Positions 34,118-46,264 are shown, counted from the stretch's first letter. The stretch: DNA of 64,000 nucleotides from Scilla litardierei (GCA_030789695.1 CM061132.1:158888817-158952816), one strand, 5' to 3'. The notes: generated by a model not told the origin, from the sequence alone. Numbers and translations: made by a program.

Positions 34118-34562
34118 TTAAATTCCTATAAATAGCCTCCCCCGCCCGTTCGTTCCGCCCTCGCCCGATTTCGAATTCCAGATCGCCGTTTCGACTCCCC
34201 CGCTTTCGCCTGACCTCGTTCTTCCCCTAAACCGACCCCAATCGATCTCCCTCCTCTCCATATCCATCTCTCCATCGATTTCTTCCCCATCTTCCTCGAT
34301 TTCGCCCGCACACAAAACCCTAACTATCACCCATTCTCCCCCATTTTCAAACTTGCTGGAGGGTTTCGCCGCGGCTTCACACGTGCTCCTATTGCGTTGC
34401 ATTGGGGCGTCTACGAGCAATGATCTTCATCTCAATTTGGTAATCTCGCTCCTTAGCTCAATTTTTATTTTGCCCTAGAATTTCATTTTGCTCGTCTGCC
34501 GTGTTAGTATGTATTCATCGTATTTCGCATACACTCGCACACACACACACGACTCCCACACA
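34118..34562 (+). promoter_or_regulatory. Internal TATA box and leader of the TR-GAG ORF3 remnant
   Basis: CTATAAATAG at 34126-34135 is followed by a CT-rich leader with CCTAACTATCACCC and similar words, then an ATG at 34563. This is a well-formed plant core promoter and 5' UTR in the middle of a retrotransposon, directly downstream of the inverted-repeat cluster. Confidence 0.6.
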
Positions 34563-35040
34563 ATGCCTCCTCGCCGTGCTAAGCCCACCGACCCCACTTC
34601 TTCCAACCCTAGGCCCACCCGTCGCGCTCATCGCACACAACCCACCGCCTAACCCGCCACCACCACCCCACACCCCCTGACCCCGTTTACATTGGCGATG
34701 CCGAATTCGAGGTGTCATTCCAGGACGACGACTAATCCAACCGGTTCATGGCCATGCTCCTCCTAGCTGGAAATGGTGGTTGGGCAACTCAGGAGTCCGT
34801 CGAGCGTGACCTACCCGTCCTTCAAAGCCTCATTCATCACATTCGCACTGACCCACCCGATGTCTCCGAGCTTCACATTCCACCCCCACCACCCCTGGTC
34901 CTCAGCATAGGCCCCCATCACCACCCCCAGAGGGTGGTGCTTCTGCTTGATACTTTCCCATCCAACTTTTGCCTCCCCCTATTTTTAGTGCCCATCTGTC
35001 TTTGCGGGGCCCTGCTTTACCACTGCTAGAGGAAGGACCC
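34563..35040 (+). pseudogene. Remnant of ORF3 in TR-GAG
   Basis: ATG at 34563 opens 29 basic, proline-rich codons (MPPRRAKPTDPTSSNP) before TAA at 34650-34652. This resembles the start of ORF3 in Athila-like elements and in Sire-1 (basic, Pro/Ser-rich). Beyond it other frames carry short stretches (for example SLIHHIRTDPPDVSELHI near 34830) that may be what is left of the body. No domain can be assigned. Confidence 0.45.
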
Positions 35041-36754
35041 ATCCTCGTGCCGTGTCCCTTATTTTTCTTATTTTTTTATTTTTCATTTCCATTTTTTCTT
35101 TTATTGACATCCCCCTTGATTATCTCTGCATTTTCACGATCACATCATCTTGCTAGCACTGTCTCGTCTAGCTTGGGGGAAGTCAAATTTTTCTGTGTGC
35201 TGTCGTGTTTTATTTTTCTTGTGTGTTTGCTTATTTTGTCGTGTCGTGTGATTTTCCCCTTTTATTTTATTTTATTTTCTATTTTTGTGTCATGTGGTGT
35301 CCTTTTTATTTTTATTTCTTATTTTCAGTCTCGTTTGTATGACTTTCTTGTTTTTCGTGTCTTCTTGTGTCTGTGCGTATCCCCCCATATTCATTGCCCT
35401 ACCGTATTTAATTCTATTGCATTGAGGGCAATGCAAGTTTCAGCTTGGGGGAGTCGCACTTCGTGCGTCATTTGTCTCTTTTTCTTTGTTATTTGAGTCG
35501 TTTTCTCCATCTTTTTCTTTTTCTTTTTTTTTCTTCTTTTTATCTCTTTCTTCTAGAGATGAACCCTATGATGAATTGCCACAAAATCTCACACACCTAG
35601 CATGGCATCGATAATCACACTCACTAACCCTAGGATATCGAGTCCTCTTGCATTTCATGCATCGTGGGTCCACTTAGCTTTTTGTGAGTCGTGCGTCGTG
35701 CCTAGCTGTGTGGTGTGCTTCTGATTTGTGATTTTACTTTATATACCTGTCCAGGAATGACCCCTAGATTATCATGCTTCAATTTGAATATGCGGTATTT
35801 ATTTCTCCTGTCTGCTTCTGCATGATATATATATATATATATATCGTGTACTTCATTTCGCATGTGTCGGGATTCCACAATTAAGAACTAGGATAACCCA
35901 TTTGGCCCATGCTCTAATTAGCAAGAATAGTTTCCTTTGCCCAAGTGTTTAGATTCCGATTTCTTTTTGTTTTACTTGATGCAAATCCCCTCGTCGTGTA
36001 CCGTTCTCCCACTTGGGAGAGTGCACATGTGTATAGCCAAAAACCCAAAAATCCAAAAAGAGAGAAAAGAAAAGAAAAACCCAAAAAGAAGAGAAGAGAA
36101 AAGAAAATAAAATAAATTTGTATAGCCAAAAAGCCAAAAAAATACAAATACCCAAAACCCAAAAAAATTCCCGTGTGAATATTTTTTCCTACTTGCCGAG
36201 AATAAAGGGAAGGCGAGAATTTGCACCGAGTGTTCTACTCCACATCATCTCAACCCCCATCGGTTTCGAAAACACATGGCTTAGGAACTTTTTAGCTATT
36301 ATCTAGGCTATAGTGTGGTGATTTCCTTAACCCTAGTTGTGGAGTCCCTGACGCATGATATGTTTCGATTCTCTCTCTATTCTCATGCATGCTTGAACTA
36401 CTTATATTCACCGCTTTATTCAATTCGAATCGATATTTGGGTCATTTCTTGGACTAGTGTATATCGAGCTTTATCGCACATCGTAGATAGTGACACGGAC
36501 TACTAGCACACGACCACACTCACTCGCGCTTCATCGCGTGGGCCCACGACACTTGTCTGGACTCGTATTCCTTGGTTTAGTGATGCGATTTGGCGTTTGC
36601 TTGCTTGGTGTGTCGTTTTTGATTTTGTTGGCCCTGACGGGCGATCTAGGATATAGAGTTTTCTTTTTCTCTCTTTCTCTTTATTTTCTCCCTCCGAGCT
36701 CCTACTCTCACTCGTCTTCCTCGAGGACGAGGAAGAGTTCAGCTTGGGGGATTT
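35041..36754 (+). other. TR-GAG 3' noncoding region with PPT
   Basis: T-rich then A-rich sequence without genes. The motif ATTGAGGGCAATGCAAGTTT followed by AGCTTGGGGGAG (35420-35456) is the Athila/Tat pre-LTR motif. Related AGCTTGGGGG tracts lie at 35169 and at 36741-36750, the last directly before the 3' LTR and so the likely working PPT. A TA run of about 20 bases lies at 35825-35844. Confidence 0.7.
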
Positions 36755-38342
36755 TGACGTGCATTTATATTTCATATATTTGCGCACGTTTTCTTTCGTG
36801 TTTTTCCGTATTTTACCGCCGTCTTATATTCGTTTTCTCGTGTTTTCTTATTTTCTTTCATTTTTCCGTGTTTTTCGTATTTTGCAGGAGTTTACTGGCA
36901 TATGGGACATAAAACGACGATATCATGAGTCCCCGGAACAATGGGAGGAGTCACGCGTGATCCAGGGGGGGTCAAACGACGAAGATCGCATCTTTCAGCC
37001 CCTCACCCGATCGGTTGGTCACTTCCAACCAATCGGGTGATGCACGCGTGCACCACCCAGACACAAGTTAGAGCGGCCAAGAAGTCACCCCGGTCGGTTC
37101 AGTGACCGGTTCAAACGCCCCAACTCTCTGGAATTCTAACGCTGAATGCCAACCGATCGGGTGACTTTCACCCGATCGGTTCACCTGTAGCCGATTCTCC
37201 GAAGCCACGACACGGAGAGATCAACCGACCGGTTCACCCGACGGCACGAAGATCCAACCGATCAACTTCAACCGACCGTGCCGTGGTGACCAGGTGGAAT
37301 CATATACTGCGCTGCCGAAGAAACGAAGCAGGTCACCCGATCGGGTGACTTTTCACCCGATCGTGTGATTTCGTATTCTATATATAGAACCCCTAGGTTT
37401 TCCAGAAACGAGAGTTATTATTTTTTGATGTCTTTTCTCTCTCTTAACGGCTGTAATTTTTCAGATATATGTAAGTTTTTTTATCTTTGTCAAACTTTAA
37501 TGTAGTGTTATTAGCATTGCTCTTACTGCTTTTCAATCGCCTGATCATGATTTTTACGGTCGATTTCTATTTAGATCGCTTTTTACTAAATATGTGTGAG
37601 TAGTTCCCAAATCTGGGATTTTGGTGGAAACCCTTTCGTGTGTTCTTCCCGATGCATCCATAAGTCTAGGAAATCGATAGGGATTAGTAATCTAACGGTT
37701 ACGCGGGGTGTTTTATTGCCATCGATGGGAAAAAAGACCGCCTTTGACCGTTGGGCCAAGGGTGAATAAACTTGGCGGTTGACTCCCTAGCCATAGCTCA
37801 CGCCCTTAGCATAAACGTCGAATCCTAGCGCACGGGAGCGGTAGAATGAGACATTGGGAGTTATCGTTGCGAGCTTAGTGCTCCCGGAGTCGGTCAGTGT
37901 TAATGGACACTGGAGTGCCCACTGACCGAACCCGGGAAGTCCGGCGTATCATCCTGGGCACCGACCAGAATATCGGGCCCATGGGACGCCGGTACCACTT
38001 TCAGAGGCAACGTATCACCATTAGACCCTAATTCCGATCGCTATCCTACCCGTAGGCCGTGTTGGCGAGAATCGCACGATAGGGTGGAAACCAAAGTCCC
38101 AGGTTTTTCCTTCATATTGTCTATACCTTGCATTCCATTTACCGTAACAACCCGTCATCCGATCCGGGCTAGCTCGCCCATGGGGTGCATTTGATCCTTC
38201 TTGACACAAGCACATCACGCCTCCATGAGTTCGACCCCCAAGCCACACTACAACACCGTGCGCTTGCGGTTACAAATATTTAAATCTCACGCCCCCGATC
38301 ATATCGTTGCACACATCTAGCACGCATAAGCGGGGGGCGTCA
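36755..38342 (+). repeat. TR-GAG 3' LTR
   Basis: Partner of 29054-30646. The inverted-repeat cluster is at 37002-37367 and the TATA box CTATATATAG at 37378-37387. Differences from the 5' copy are mostly C/T and G/A changes, several inside the CCGATCGG arms. Confidence 0.92.
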
Positions 38343-40844
38343 ATCTCACTCTCTCCTCAAGATCAGGTCGAATTCGTCACTTCCTATCGCTCCCTCTTAG
38401 ACTTTAGGGAGGCCGAGCACTTGTAGGGCTACGCCACCCTCACTCTGCACACACCCGTAGCATCCCTGTCGTCGTTTGGGTGCCGTTGCTCATTCTGGGA
38501 GCTGTGGATGAGAAGTGGAGGAGAAGGAGAAGGATTTGAAGAAGGAGGAGCCATAGGGATTTGGGCTACCCCCTTATCTCTCATCACCCCTAAGGTAGGA
38601 TTCCATCTCCAACTAGTATTAGAGTTGCATGCTTAGTTTTATGGTTGTTGTTGTTGTTGTTTTCTCACCTTTTCTTAAGATAAGCCTGAATTTGTATGGT
38701 TGTGCGCGGTGAGTAATCCTGAGTTTTGTATGGTTATGCGCGATGAGTAATCCTGAGTTTTGTATGGTTGTGCGCGGTGAGCAATCCTGAGTTTTGTATG
38801 GTTGTGTGCTGTGAGCAATTTTGAGATTTGGATGGTTTTGTGCGGTGAGCAAAGCTGAGTTGGGCCGTTGTGCGCGGTGAGCAAATCTGGACAGATTTAC
38901 ATGCTGATTGTTCTGCTTAGTCCTTCCAATCTAGAATTGAGTTTGCTCTGAAACTTTTATGGCATAAAGATTGGACTATTATCTATAACTTTTATGTTGT
39001 AAAATTTCACAAATTCAAACTGTAAATTGGGCTAAAAATTCCATCTTTACAACTTGTCGAAATTTCATCCAGTCTTTACACAGTTTGGCAAAACATAGAT
39101 CAGTCCCTACACACTCCATAGAAATTGGTAATCTTGGTCCTGTTGGAAAGATAACAACTTTCTCTACAATTTTTCCTGATAATGTTTTCGTAATTCTGAT
39201 TGTAATATGACCAAAATCAGAAATCAATACAGACTCTGAAATCTGTCTGGAAAACAGATTTGGCAGACTTCACCAAATAATTCACAATAAATCACATGCT
39301 TATTATTTTTGCCTGAAATTTTATCTGTGAACCCCAAACTACCATACCTACAACTTTCATTTACATTGCATTGTTATGTTCCATACAAAAATATGGAGTA
39401 AACTGCCATTTAATCTGACTGTTGTGCAATTTCCTGTAAGCTGAAGTTGAGAAGTGTTGTTCTTAAACCTTATTTGTGGTAATTGCTCTTGATTATTAGT
39501 GTTCCATGATGATGGTTGGTTGGCTGAAGCCATGCACATATATGTTTATGTTTCACTTAAAGTGTTTCATCATGCATGCTTCTCTTTTTGTTATATGTTG
39601 TCTTCAAGTTGTGTACGTAATCTTTGATTAATGAAGCTATGGATGTTTATGTGATGGTGTAAGGTTGGCTTGGTTGAGGCATGGCCTTTTGTTTTGAGAT
39701 ATGGAATTGGAAAAGGGAATGCACAAGGAGATGCATGTCCCAAGTGTATTGTGAAATGTGGAAAGGAAAGAATGGAAATGGTGGTTGATATATGATTCTT
39801 TGTTACATGATACTTTTAATTGAAATGCTAAGAAATGGCTAAGTCCTCTTAAAAGGAGGGTGACACGGGGATTGGGGGACACTAAGTTGTGAAGAAAACA
39901 TGAGGGGCTGGACTTGTGGTTGATGGCCCTCCTGTTCTTGCCCGAGTGGCGGGGAGTGGCAGAAATGAGGAGAAATGGAGAAAATGTGAAGGAGAAATAA
40001 GGGGAAAACAAGGCTCCTTTAGTAGAGCTTGTCTTGATGAGTTTACCTGTTTCACCCCGACTGGGGGTGAGGTCCAGTACCAAGATGGTCTACCCACTAC
40101 TTAGGGTCCAAAACACTTCAAATAATGTTCATTACTTTTGTAGCATTATCAATTGTTGCTTACTTGTGCGTGCTTTACTTGTAGCTCTTCCATGTTATAT
40201 ACCTCTGTTATATACCTCGCCTATGGTAGTTCTTGTCGCTTGCGTTTATTTTACTTATGTTGTCTCACTCTTTGGTTGGTGTACCTTTGTTTATGTTATG
40301 CATTCATTGCCTTATGTCATACACTCTGCCTGCTCACGTGCACCCTTTCCTCACTTCATGTAAGGGCTAGTTGGGGCATGGTATTCCTCCTGGGTCACGC
40401 TTTGACGTGTCCCACCGTTGATTTTTCAGCTTCAGGTGTTGGAGTTGGTTGGTGGATGTGAGGTGGAGCAGTGGAGCAGTGGAGTAATGTGGATGAGTTA
40501 GGTTGGGATGGCAAGGGGAGAGGAGAGAGTGTTGTACTTTTGAGGTTCTGTTTGGGTAGTGATGAGATGTTAATGATGGATGTATGTACAGATAGATGAT
40601 GTATATATATATCAGACTTTTCTTTCGGTTTATTTATTGTACAGTTTCCCTCTGTGTTTCTTTCTGTGTTTATGTTTTTGGTTGTTTGGTTGTGCTTTGG
40701 GAACATTGCAGGTACTATCCCAGCAGTGCGCAGTGGACCTGCTAGAGTTTTTGTACTTTTCCTTCGTAACACTCGTTGCCTTAGGAATACCTGGGACGGA
40801 TTCGTACTTCCCGGGTATCCCGGGGAGCGGGTCGTTGCAGTCGA

Positions 40845-42228
40845 CAAGAGTCTCGGTGATCTGGCAACCTTGATACACTAGAGCATGGGAGAACCATCGC
40901 TCTTAAATGATCAATTGCCGCCCCCCAAACCCGACCCCGACGCCGACTAGGGGTGCAACGTTACTCAGGGATCAGGGGGATCCGAGGGCAAATCGACTAA
41001 AGATCGGCCCACACAACGCAACCCCCATGTCTCACCAATACGACGGAATGGTGGTTGACAATCGCACTTTCATTCTCCAGAGGGAGCCCATCCTATCCAA
41101 TTATAAGGAAGCGACCCGCAACATCCTGGATCAGGTAATGTATGGGGCTCCCTCGAGGTATAACCCCCTTAATCTTGTAGGTGGATTTGGAAGGAGGGAT
41201 GAGATCCCAAACCGGTCTTTAGGAGCTAATTACGTGCAAGGCAGAGAGGGAAGTTCTCTACTCATCCAATCCGCGCTTTGGCGAACTCCACTGAAGGAGA
41301 ATATCACTTCTGCTCCTCCTCTTCCAAAATTCAAACTGCATGCCTTACCTACTTATGATGGTAGAGGCGACTCGTGGTCGCACATCCATAAATATCTAAA
41401 TGTGATGTTGTCTCAAGGTGCTGATGAGGCATACCTTTGTCGAGCCTTACATGCTACCCTATTCAAAAGGGCAGAGGGCTGGTACGAAGGGTTACCCAAC
41501 GGCTGCATCGGGTCATTCGACGAATTAGCGGATATGTTCTGCAAGCAATTCGTACGGGTCGACGTCCCAAGAAGCAGTCCTCCCACCTCTTCTCGCTCAA
41601 ACAAGATGAGAATGAGTCGATTCGGGCCTTCATCCAAATATTCAACGACGAGAGGCTCGATGTAGAAGAAACACCGGACGTAACTGTCATAGCAGCGCTT
41701 ACTCAAGCAGTCTGGAACAAACACTTGCGAAGAGCACTCCACCAGTCCCCCCTAACAACCTCGCAGAAATGTTCAATATAACAAATTGGTTCACCATCTC
41801 CAAAGAAGTGGAGGAGCTGGCTGGAGCTAATAGGAAAGGCACTCCTGCCCACCGTGGAGACACCAGGCGAGAGAAACCGACTCAAGGAATAACTCGCTAG
41901 GAGTCTCAAAACAAGAGACCCAGAGAGAGGAGCCCTCGAAGCAAGGAGTGCCCTACCTACACAAAGCCAAGCGCTCCCTAGATGGAGGTCCTTGCTTACG
42001 CCCCACGAGAAGAGCTGGTCTAAGAATCAACCAAGAAGGAAAAATATGAGAAAAGGGACGACCTCAAATTCTGCAAGTACCACAATGATTACGGGAACGA
42101 CACCAATAACTGTTGGACTCTTAAAAAAAGATATCGATGCACTGGTCAAGCGAGGACGCCCCAAAAACCCAGCTAACGATCAACCTAGCAAGGACAGATT
42201 CTCGAAGCAGAAGGGCAAGATGACATGA
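40845..42228 (+). pseudogene. Tat-R gag, main part
   Basis: Continues the gag begun at 27923 after solo LTR A. The main frame (40907-41665) contains LPKFKLHALPTYDGRGD, LSQGADEAYLCRALHATL and FDELADMFCKQFV. The next part is in another frame (from about 41560: FSLKQDENESIRAFIQIFN). A third part holds KFCKYHNDYGNDTNNC (about 42075-42125), a degenerate form of the Tat Gag motif CxxHxxxGHxTxxC in which the second His is Asn. At least two frameshifts and several stops make it inactive. No protease follows. Confidence 0.75.
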
Positions 42229-42516
42229 TCACCTGTCACCAAGGTGGTTGACTAACGAGCCATCTAAGCTCAGGGTCAAATAAAAATGGCAAAAGCAACT
42301 CTGACGAATTTCGAGAACACCTGTACGCCTTTTATTTCTATTATTTCCTTCAATAAAGCATGTCTTTTTATCAAATAAAGTTTGCTTCCTTCTTGAACTT
42401 AAACCTTTATGAATTCTACAAAAGCTATCCCGTCAAACTCCCCACTAAAAGGATCTGATCTTTGGGAAGCCTGGATAAGTTGAATTCTTAAAACCCGTTC
42501 AAGTTACCTAAAAGCA
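42229..42516 (+). other. Tat-R spacer after gag
   Basis: Noncoding, AT-rich in part, with AATAAA-like words near 42351-42375. No gene. This is the place where pol would be expected and is missing. Confidence 0.6.
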
Positions 42517-44469
42517 TCTTCAGCCGTAAGTCGAAGGGCCATCCCTTCGCCACTGGATGACTCTCCTAATGTGTCGCCAGCCGTAAGTCGAAGGGACCAC
42601 CCCTTCGCTACTGAACGACTCACCCGACAAGTCGTCAGCCGTAAATCGAAGGGCCATCCCTTCGTTACTGAATGACTCTTCTTATGTGTCGTCAGCCGTA
42701 AGTCGAAGGGGCCACCCCTTTGCCGCTGAACGACTCTCCCGACATGTCGTCAGCCGTAAGCCGAAGGTCCAACCCTTCGCCACAGAATGACTCTCCTAAA
42801 CGTGTCCTCAGCTATAAGGCGAAGGGGCCACCCCTTCGCCACTGAACGACTCTCCTAAGGGGTCGTCAGCCATAAGTAGAATGGGCCACATCTTCACTAC
42901 TGAATGAATCTCTCACCAAAATGTGTCATCAGCCATAAGTCGAAGGGGCCACCTTGTCGCCACTAAATGACTCTCACTAAAGTGTTGTCAGCCACAAGTC
43001 GAAGGGGCCACCCCTTCACTACCGAACGACTTCCTAAAAGTGTCGTCGGTAGTAAGCCAAAGGGGTCATCCCTTTGCCACTGAATGACTCACTAACAAGT
43101 CGTCATTTGTAAGCTAATGGGCACCCCTTTGCCACTGAATGACTCACTCGACAAGTCGTCAGCTTTAAGTCGAAGGGGCTATCCCTTCGCCACTGAACGA
43201 CTCACCCACTAAGTCGTCAGCCATAAGCCGAAGGGGCAACCTCTTCGCCACTGAACGACTTTCACTAAAGCATTGTCAATCGTAAGTCGAAGGGCCATAC
43301 CTTCGTCACTGAACGACTCTTATAACGTGTCGTCAGCCGTAAGTCGAAGGGGCCATCCCTTCGCCACTGAACGACTCCCACTAAAGTGTCGTCAGCCGTA
43401 AGTCGAAGGGCCATCCCTTTATAACTAAACGACTCTCACTAAAGCATCGTCAGCTGTAAGTCGAAGGGTCACCCATTCGTCATTGAACGAATCTCCTAAC
43501 GTGTCGTTAGCCGTAAGTCAAAGGGGCCATCCCTTCGACACTGAATGACCCCTACTAAAGCGTCGTCAGCAGTAAGTCGAAGGGCCACTCCTTCGCCACT
43601 GAACGACTCTCACTAAAGAGTTGTCGGTCGTTAGTTGAAGAACCACCCCTTCACCACTAAATGACTCTCCTAACGTGTCGTCAGCCGTAAGTGGAAGGGC
43701 CATCCCTTCGTCACTGAACGACTCCCACTAGAGCGTCGTCAACCGAAAGTCGAATGGGCACCCCTTTGCCACTGAACGACTATCCTAAAGTGTCGTCAAC
43801 CGTAAGTCGAAGGGCCACCCCTTCGCCACTGAATGACTCTCCTAATGTGTCGTCAGTCGTAAGTTGAAGGGGCCACACCTTCGCCATTGAACGACTCTCA
43901 CTAAAGCGTCTTCAGCCATAAGTCGAAGGGCCACCCCTTCGCCACTGAACAACTCTCACTAAAGCGTCGGCAGCTGTAAGTCGAAGGGACACCCCTTCCC
44001 ACTGAACGAATCTTCTAACATGTCGTCAGTCGTAAGTCGAAGGGGCCACCCCTTCGCCACTAAACAACTCCCACTAAAGCGTCGTCAGCCGTAAGTCGAA
44101 GGGCCACCCCTTCGCCACTGAACGACTCTCCTAACGTGTTGTCAGCTGTAAGTTGAAGGTTCCCCTTCGCCACTGAACGACTCCCACTAAAGAGTCATCA
44201 GTTATAAGTCGAAGGGCCACCGTTTCGCCACTGAACAACTATCCTAAAGTTTCATCAGTCATAAGTTGAAGGGGCCACCACCTTCGCCACTGAAGGACTC
44301 ACTGACATGTCGTCATCCGTAAGTCGAAGGGGCCGCCCCTTTGCCATTGAACGACTAACCTAAAACATCATTAGCTCTAAGTCGAAGGGCCACCCTTTCA
44401 CCACTGAACGAATCTCCTAATGTGTCGTCAACCATAAGTCGAAGGGCAACTCCTTCGTCACTGAACGAC
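42517..44469 (+). repeat. 57-bp hairpin minisatellite of Tat-R
   Basis: About 34 tandem units of 55-60 bp with the core GTCGTCAGCCGTAAGTCGAA. Each unit has a strong stem-loop CGAAGGGG-CCA-CCCCTTCG, then GCCACTGAACGACTC. Units vary by point changes and small indels. The array continues at 46265-46330 after the Sirevirus-like solo LTR. It is related in sequence to the 98-bp array at 22411. Confidence 0.85.
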
Positions 44470-44474
44470 TCCCG

Positions 44475-46259
44475 TGTAAAGACCATCTACCTTGCCATAC
44501 TGATAACAAACACTATAGAGTGTGTGAATAAAGTAATGGCAATAAATTATGCAATTAAAATTAAACTTGCAAATGCGGAATAATAAGTGTAAGAGGAATT
44601 AATCAACACAATCAATCCAAACACAAACACAAGAATTACCCTGGTTCCCCAAACTTGGGTACGTCCAGCCACACCAATATCTACTATAATTCTCACACAG
44701 AGAAGTAAATACAATCTCATACAAAGATACCTCATACAGAGGATTTGGATTCTCATACAGAGAAATCCTCAGTCTCACACAGAGAGACCTCACACAGAGG
44801 ATTTAGGATTCCCACAAAGAGATATCCTTGCTTTCACACAGAAAGACTTAAACTCACACACAGAAAGATCTCAACCAACCCTCACACAGAAGGTTATACT
44901 CTCACACAGAGAGTAACTAGCTCTCACACAGAAAGCTATGGTGTCAATGAAATAACAAAGTAAAACAAATAGTCTTACATATGCCTTGAGATGAACTTAC
45001 TCATAAATGAATGCAAGGCATGTAAGAGGATCTCCAAGTGATGAGATTTGCTAGAATTGCGCTTGGATGATTTCCCTTGAGCTTGACTTCAATGCATGAA
45101 GGAGATTTAGAGCTCTCAGAGGGAAATGAGAGAGTTTGAGAGTGGCTTATTTAATCCCAAAAGATTTTCAATAGCATCAAGAAGTTCCAATGAACTCCGC
45201 CCTCTCATATATATAGGAACCCTATAGAAACTCTCAAAAGCCAAGAAAACAGCCAAAAACAAAAAGCTGCAACGGCTAGAATTTGGGCTAAAACGTCACA
45301 GACAGTCGACTGATGAACAAATGACAGTCGACTGTCCAACGGCTAAATAATACCCAACGAATATAATCTGAGCCAAGACAGTCGACTGATGAAGACGATA
45401 CAGTCGACTTTAAACAGGACATGCGCCTGTTAAACCTTCAGCAGGCGACTGCTGCAGGGGATGGAATAAAACAGAGAGTTGCAACTTACTCCCAGTATGC
45501 ATACAGACGACTGATGAAGAAAATACATTCGACTGTAAAATAGACATGCGACTGTTTATTATTCATCAGTCGACTTCTGCAACGGATGGAGAAAAACAGA
45601 GAGATGCAAATACTTCATCAGGCGACTGTTGACCATTTCACAGGCGACTGTAAATATGCATGCGAATGTAAATACTTCATCAGTCGACTGATGCGAAAAG
45701 CTCAAGTAGAGTCAATAATAAGTTGACTTGAGCAGTGCACCACATTCGACTGTAGAAGGCTCGACAGGCGACTGAAATCACCCAGTCGACTGTAAAACCT
45801 TCAGCAGGCGACTGTAGGAGAACCAGAGACTCCAAATGAGTCTTTGGTCAAGATGAGCATATTGGGTTGGATTCTATAATAATCCTAAGGCTCACTAAGG
45901 GGGTAAAATACATGAGCATGAATGACTAGACCATCTATCAAGGCATTACATTAAACCTAGACTCAAAAAGAGAAATACAAGTAATTGAAATTACATGGAT
46001 TACAAATTGCATCTCCTACAGTCTAAGTCTTTAAGCTCACGATACCTTGATGCTCCCTATCATCTTCAAGCATTGGCACCCCTTGAGTCCAAGCTTTGGC
46101 CCTTCTCCACTTGATCTCCATCCTTACACTAAGTGTATAGTCTCCAAAAATGATATTCTTGAAATGTAACTAAGAGACTAAAACAAGAGAGTCATTAGCA
46201 ACAACATAATGTTGTGATCATCATCAAAATAACATTGGTATTAAACACCAATACTCAAC
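44475..46259 (-). mobile_element. Sirevirus-like solo LTR inside the minisatellite
   Basis: Starts TGTAAAGACC and ends ATACTCAAC, close to the ends of the Sire-1 and Sire-2 LTRs, with target duplication TCCCG (44470-44474 and 46260-46264). The final A of the usual CAACA end is missing. The TATA box on the minus strand is at 45208-45216, and an inverted-repeat cluster lies at 45303-45817. About 1.79 kb with no internal region. Confidence 0.8.
45303..45817 (-). promoter_or_regulatory. CAGTCGACTG cluster in the Sirevirus-like solo LTR
   Basis: More than ten copies of the 10-bp palindrome CAGTCGACTG and variants (CAGGCGACTG, CATTCGACTG), upstream of the TATA box in element sense. It is the same motif as in Sire-2. 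Confidence 0.85.
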
Positions 46260-46264
46260 TCCCG

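Larger units (their letters stand above)
29054..38342 (+). mobile_element. TR-GAG: complete non-autonomous Ty3 element with gag and protease only
   Basis: A 9.3-kb element with LTRs of about 1.59 kb, TGACG...CGTCA ends and a perfect target duplication ATCTC (29049-29053 and 38343-38347). It has a tRNA-Asp primer site, gag, a protease ORF, an inverted-repeat cluster with a TATA box and an ORF3 remnant, then a PPT. RT, RNase H and integrase are absent; the protease ORF passes directly into the sequence that usually follows pol (about 33600-33640, TCATGGGAGGCAACCCATG). The LTRs differ by roughly 4-5% by eye. It must have moved with enzymes from an autonomous relative. Confidence 0.9.
28141..40839 (+). 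mobile_element. Tekay/Del-like solo LTR A, split by TR-GAG
   Basis: It starts TGTAATGGCA and ends GGTCGTTGCA, with a perfect target duplication GTCGA (28136-28140 and 40840-40844) inside the Tat-R gag. Its own sequence is 28141-29053 plus 38348-40839, about 3.4 kb. There is no internal region, so it is a solo LTR left by LTR-LTR recombination. Shared words with LTR B (reverse) include AGTAATGGCATACTTGTAAT near 28655 and the stretch around 39240-39335. A tandem repeat of about 33-37 bp built on TTTGTATGGTTGTGCGCGGT occurs on both sides of the nested element (28830-28965 and 38690-38890). Confidence 0.8.

Noticed and set aside
35914..36226. Phe/Leu-rich ORFs on the minus strand
   Set aside because: They are antisense to the A-rich 3' region of TR-GAG; composition alone produces them.
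42517..44469. Repeat-spacer pattern resembling a CRISPR array
   Set aside because: The units are contiguous tandem repeats with decayed copies, no unique spacers, and the context is a plant nuclear retrotransposon.
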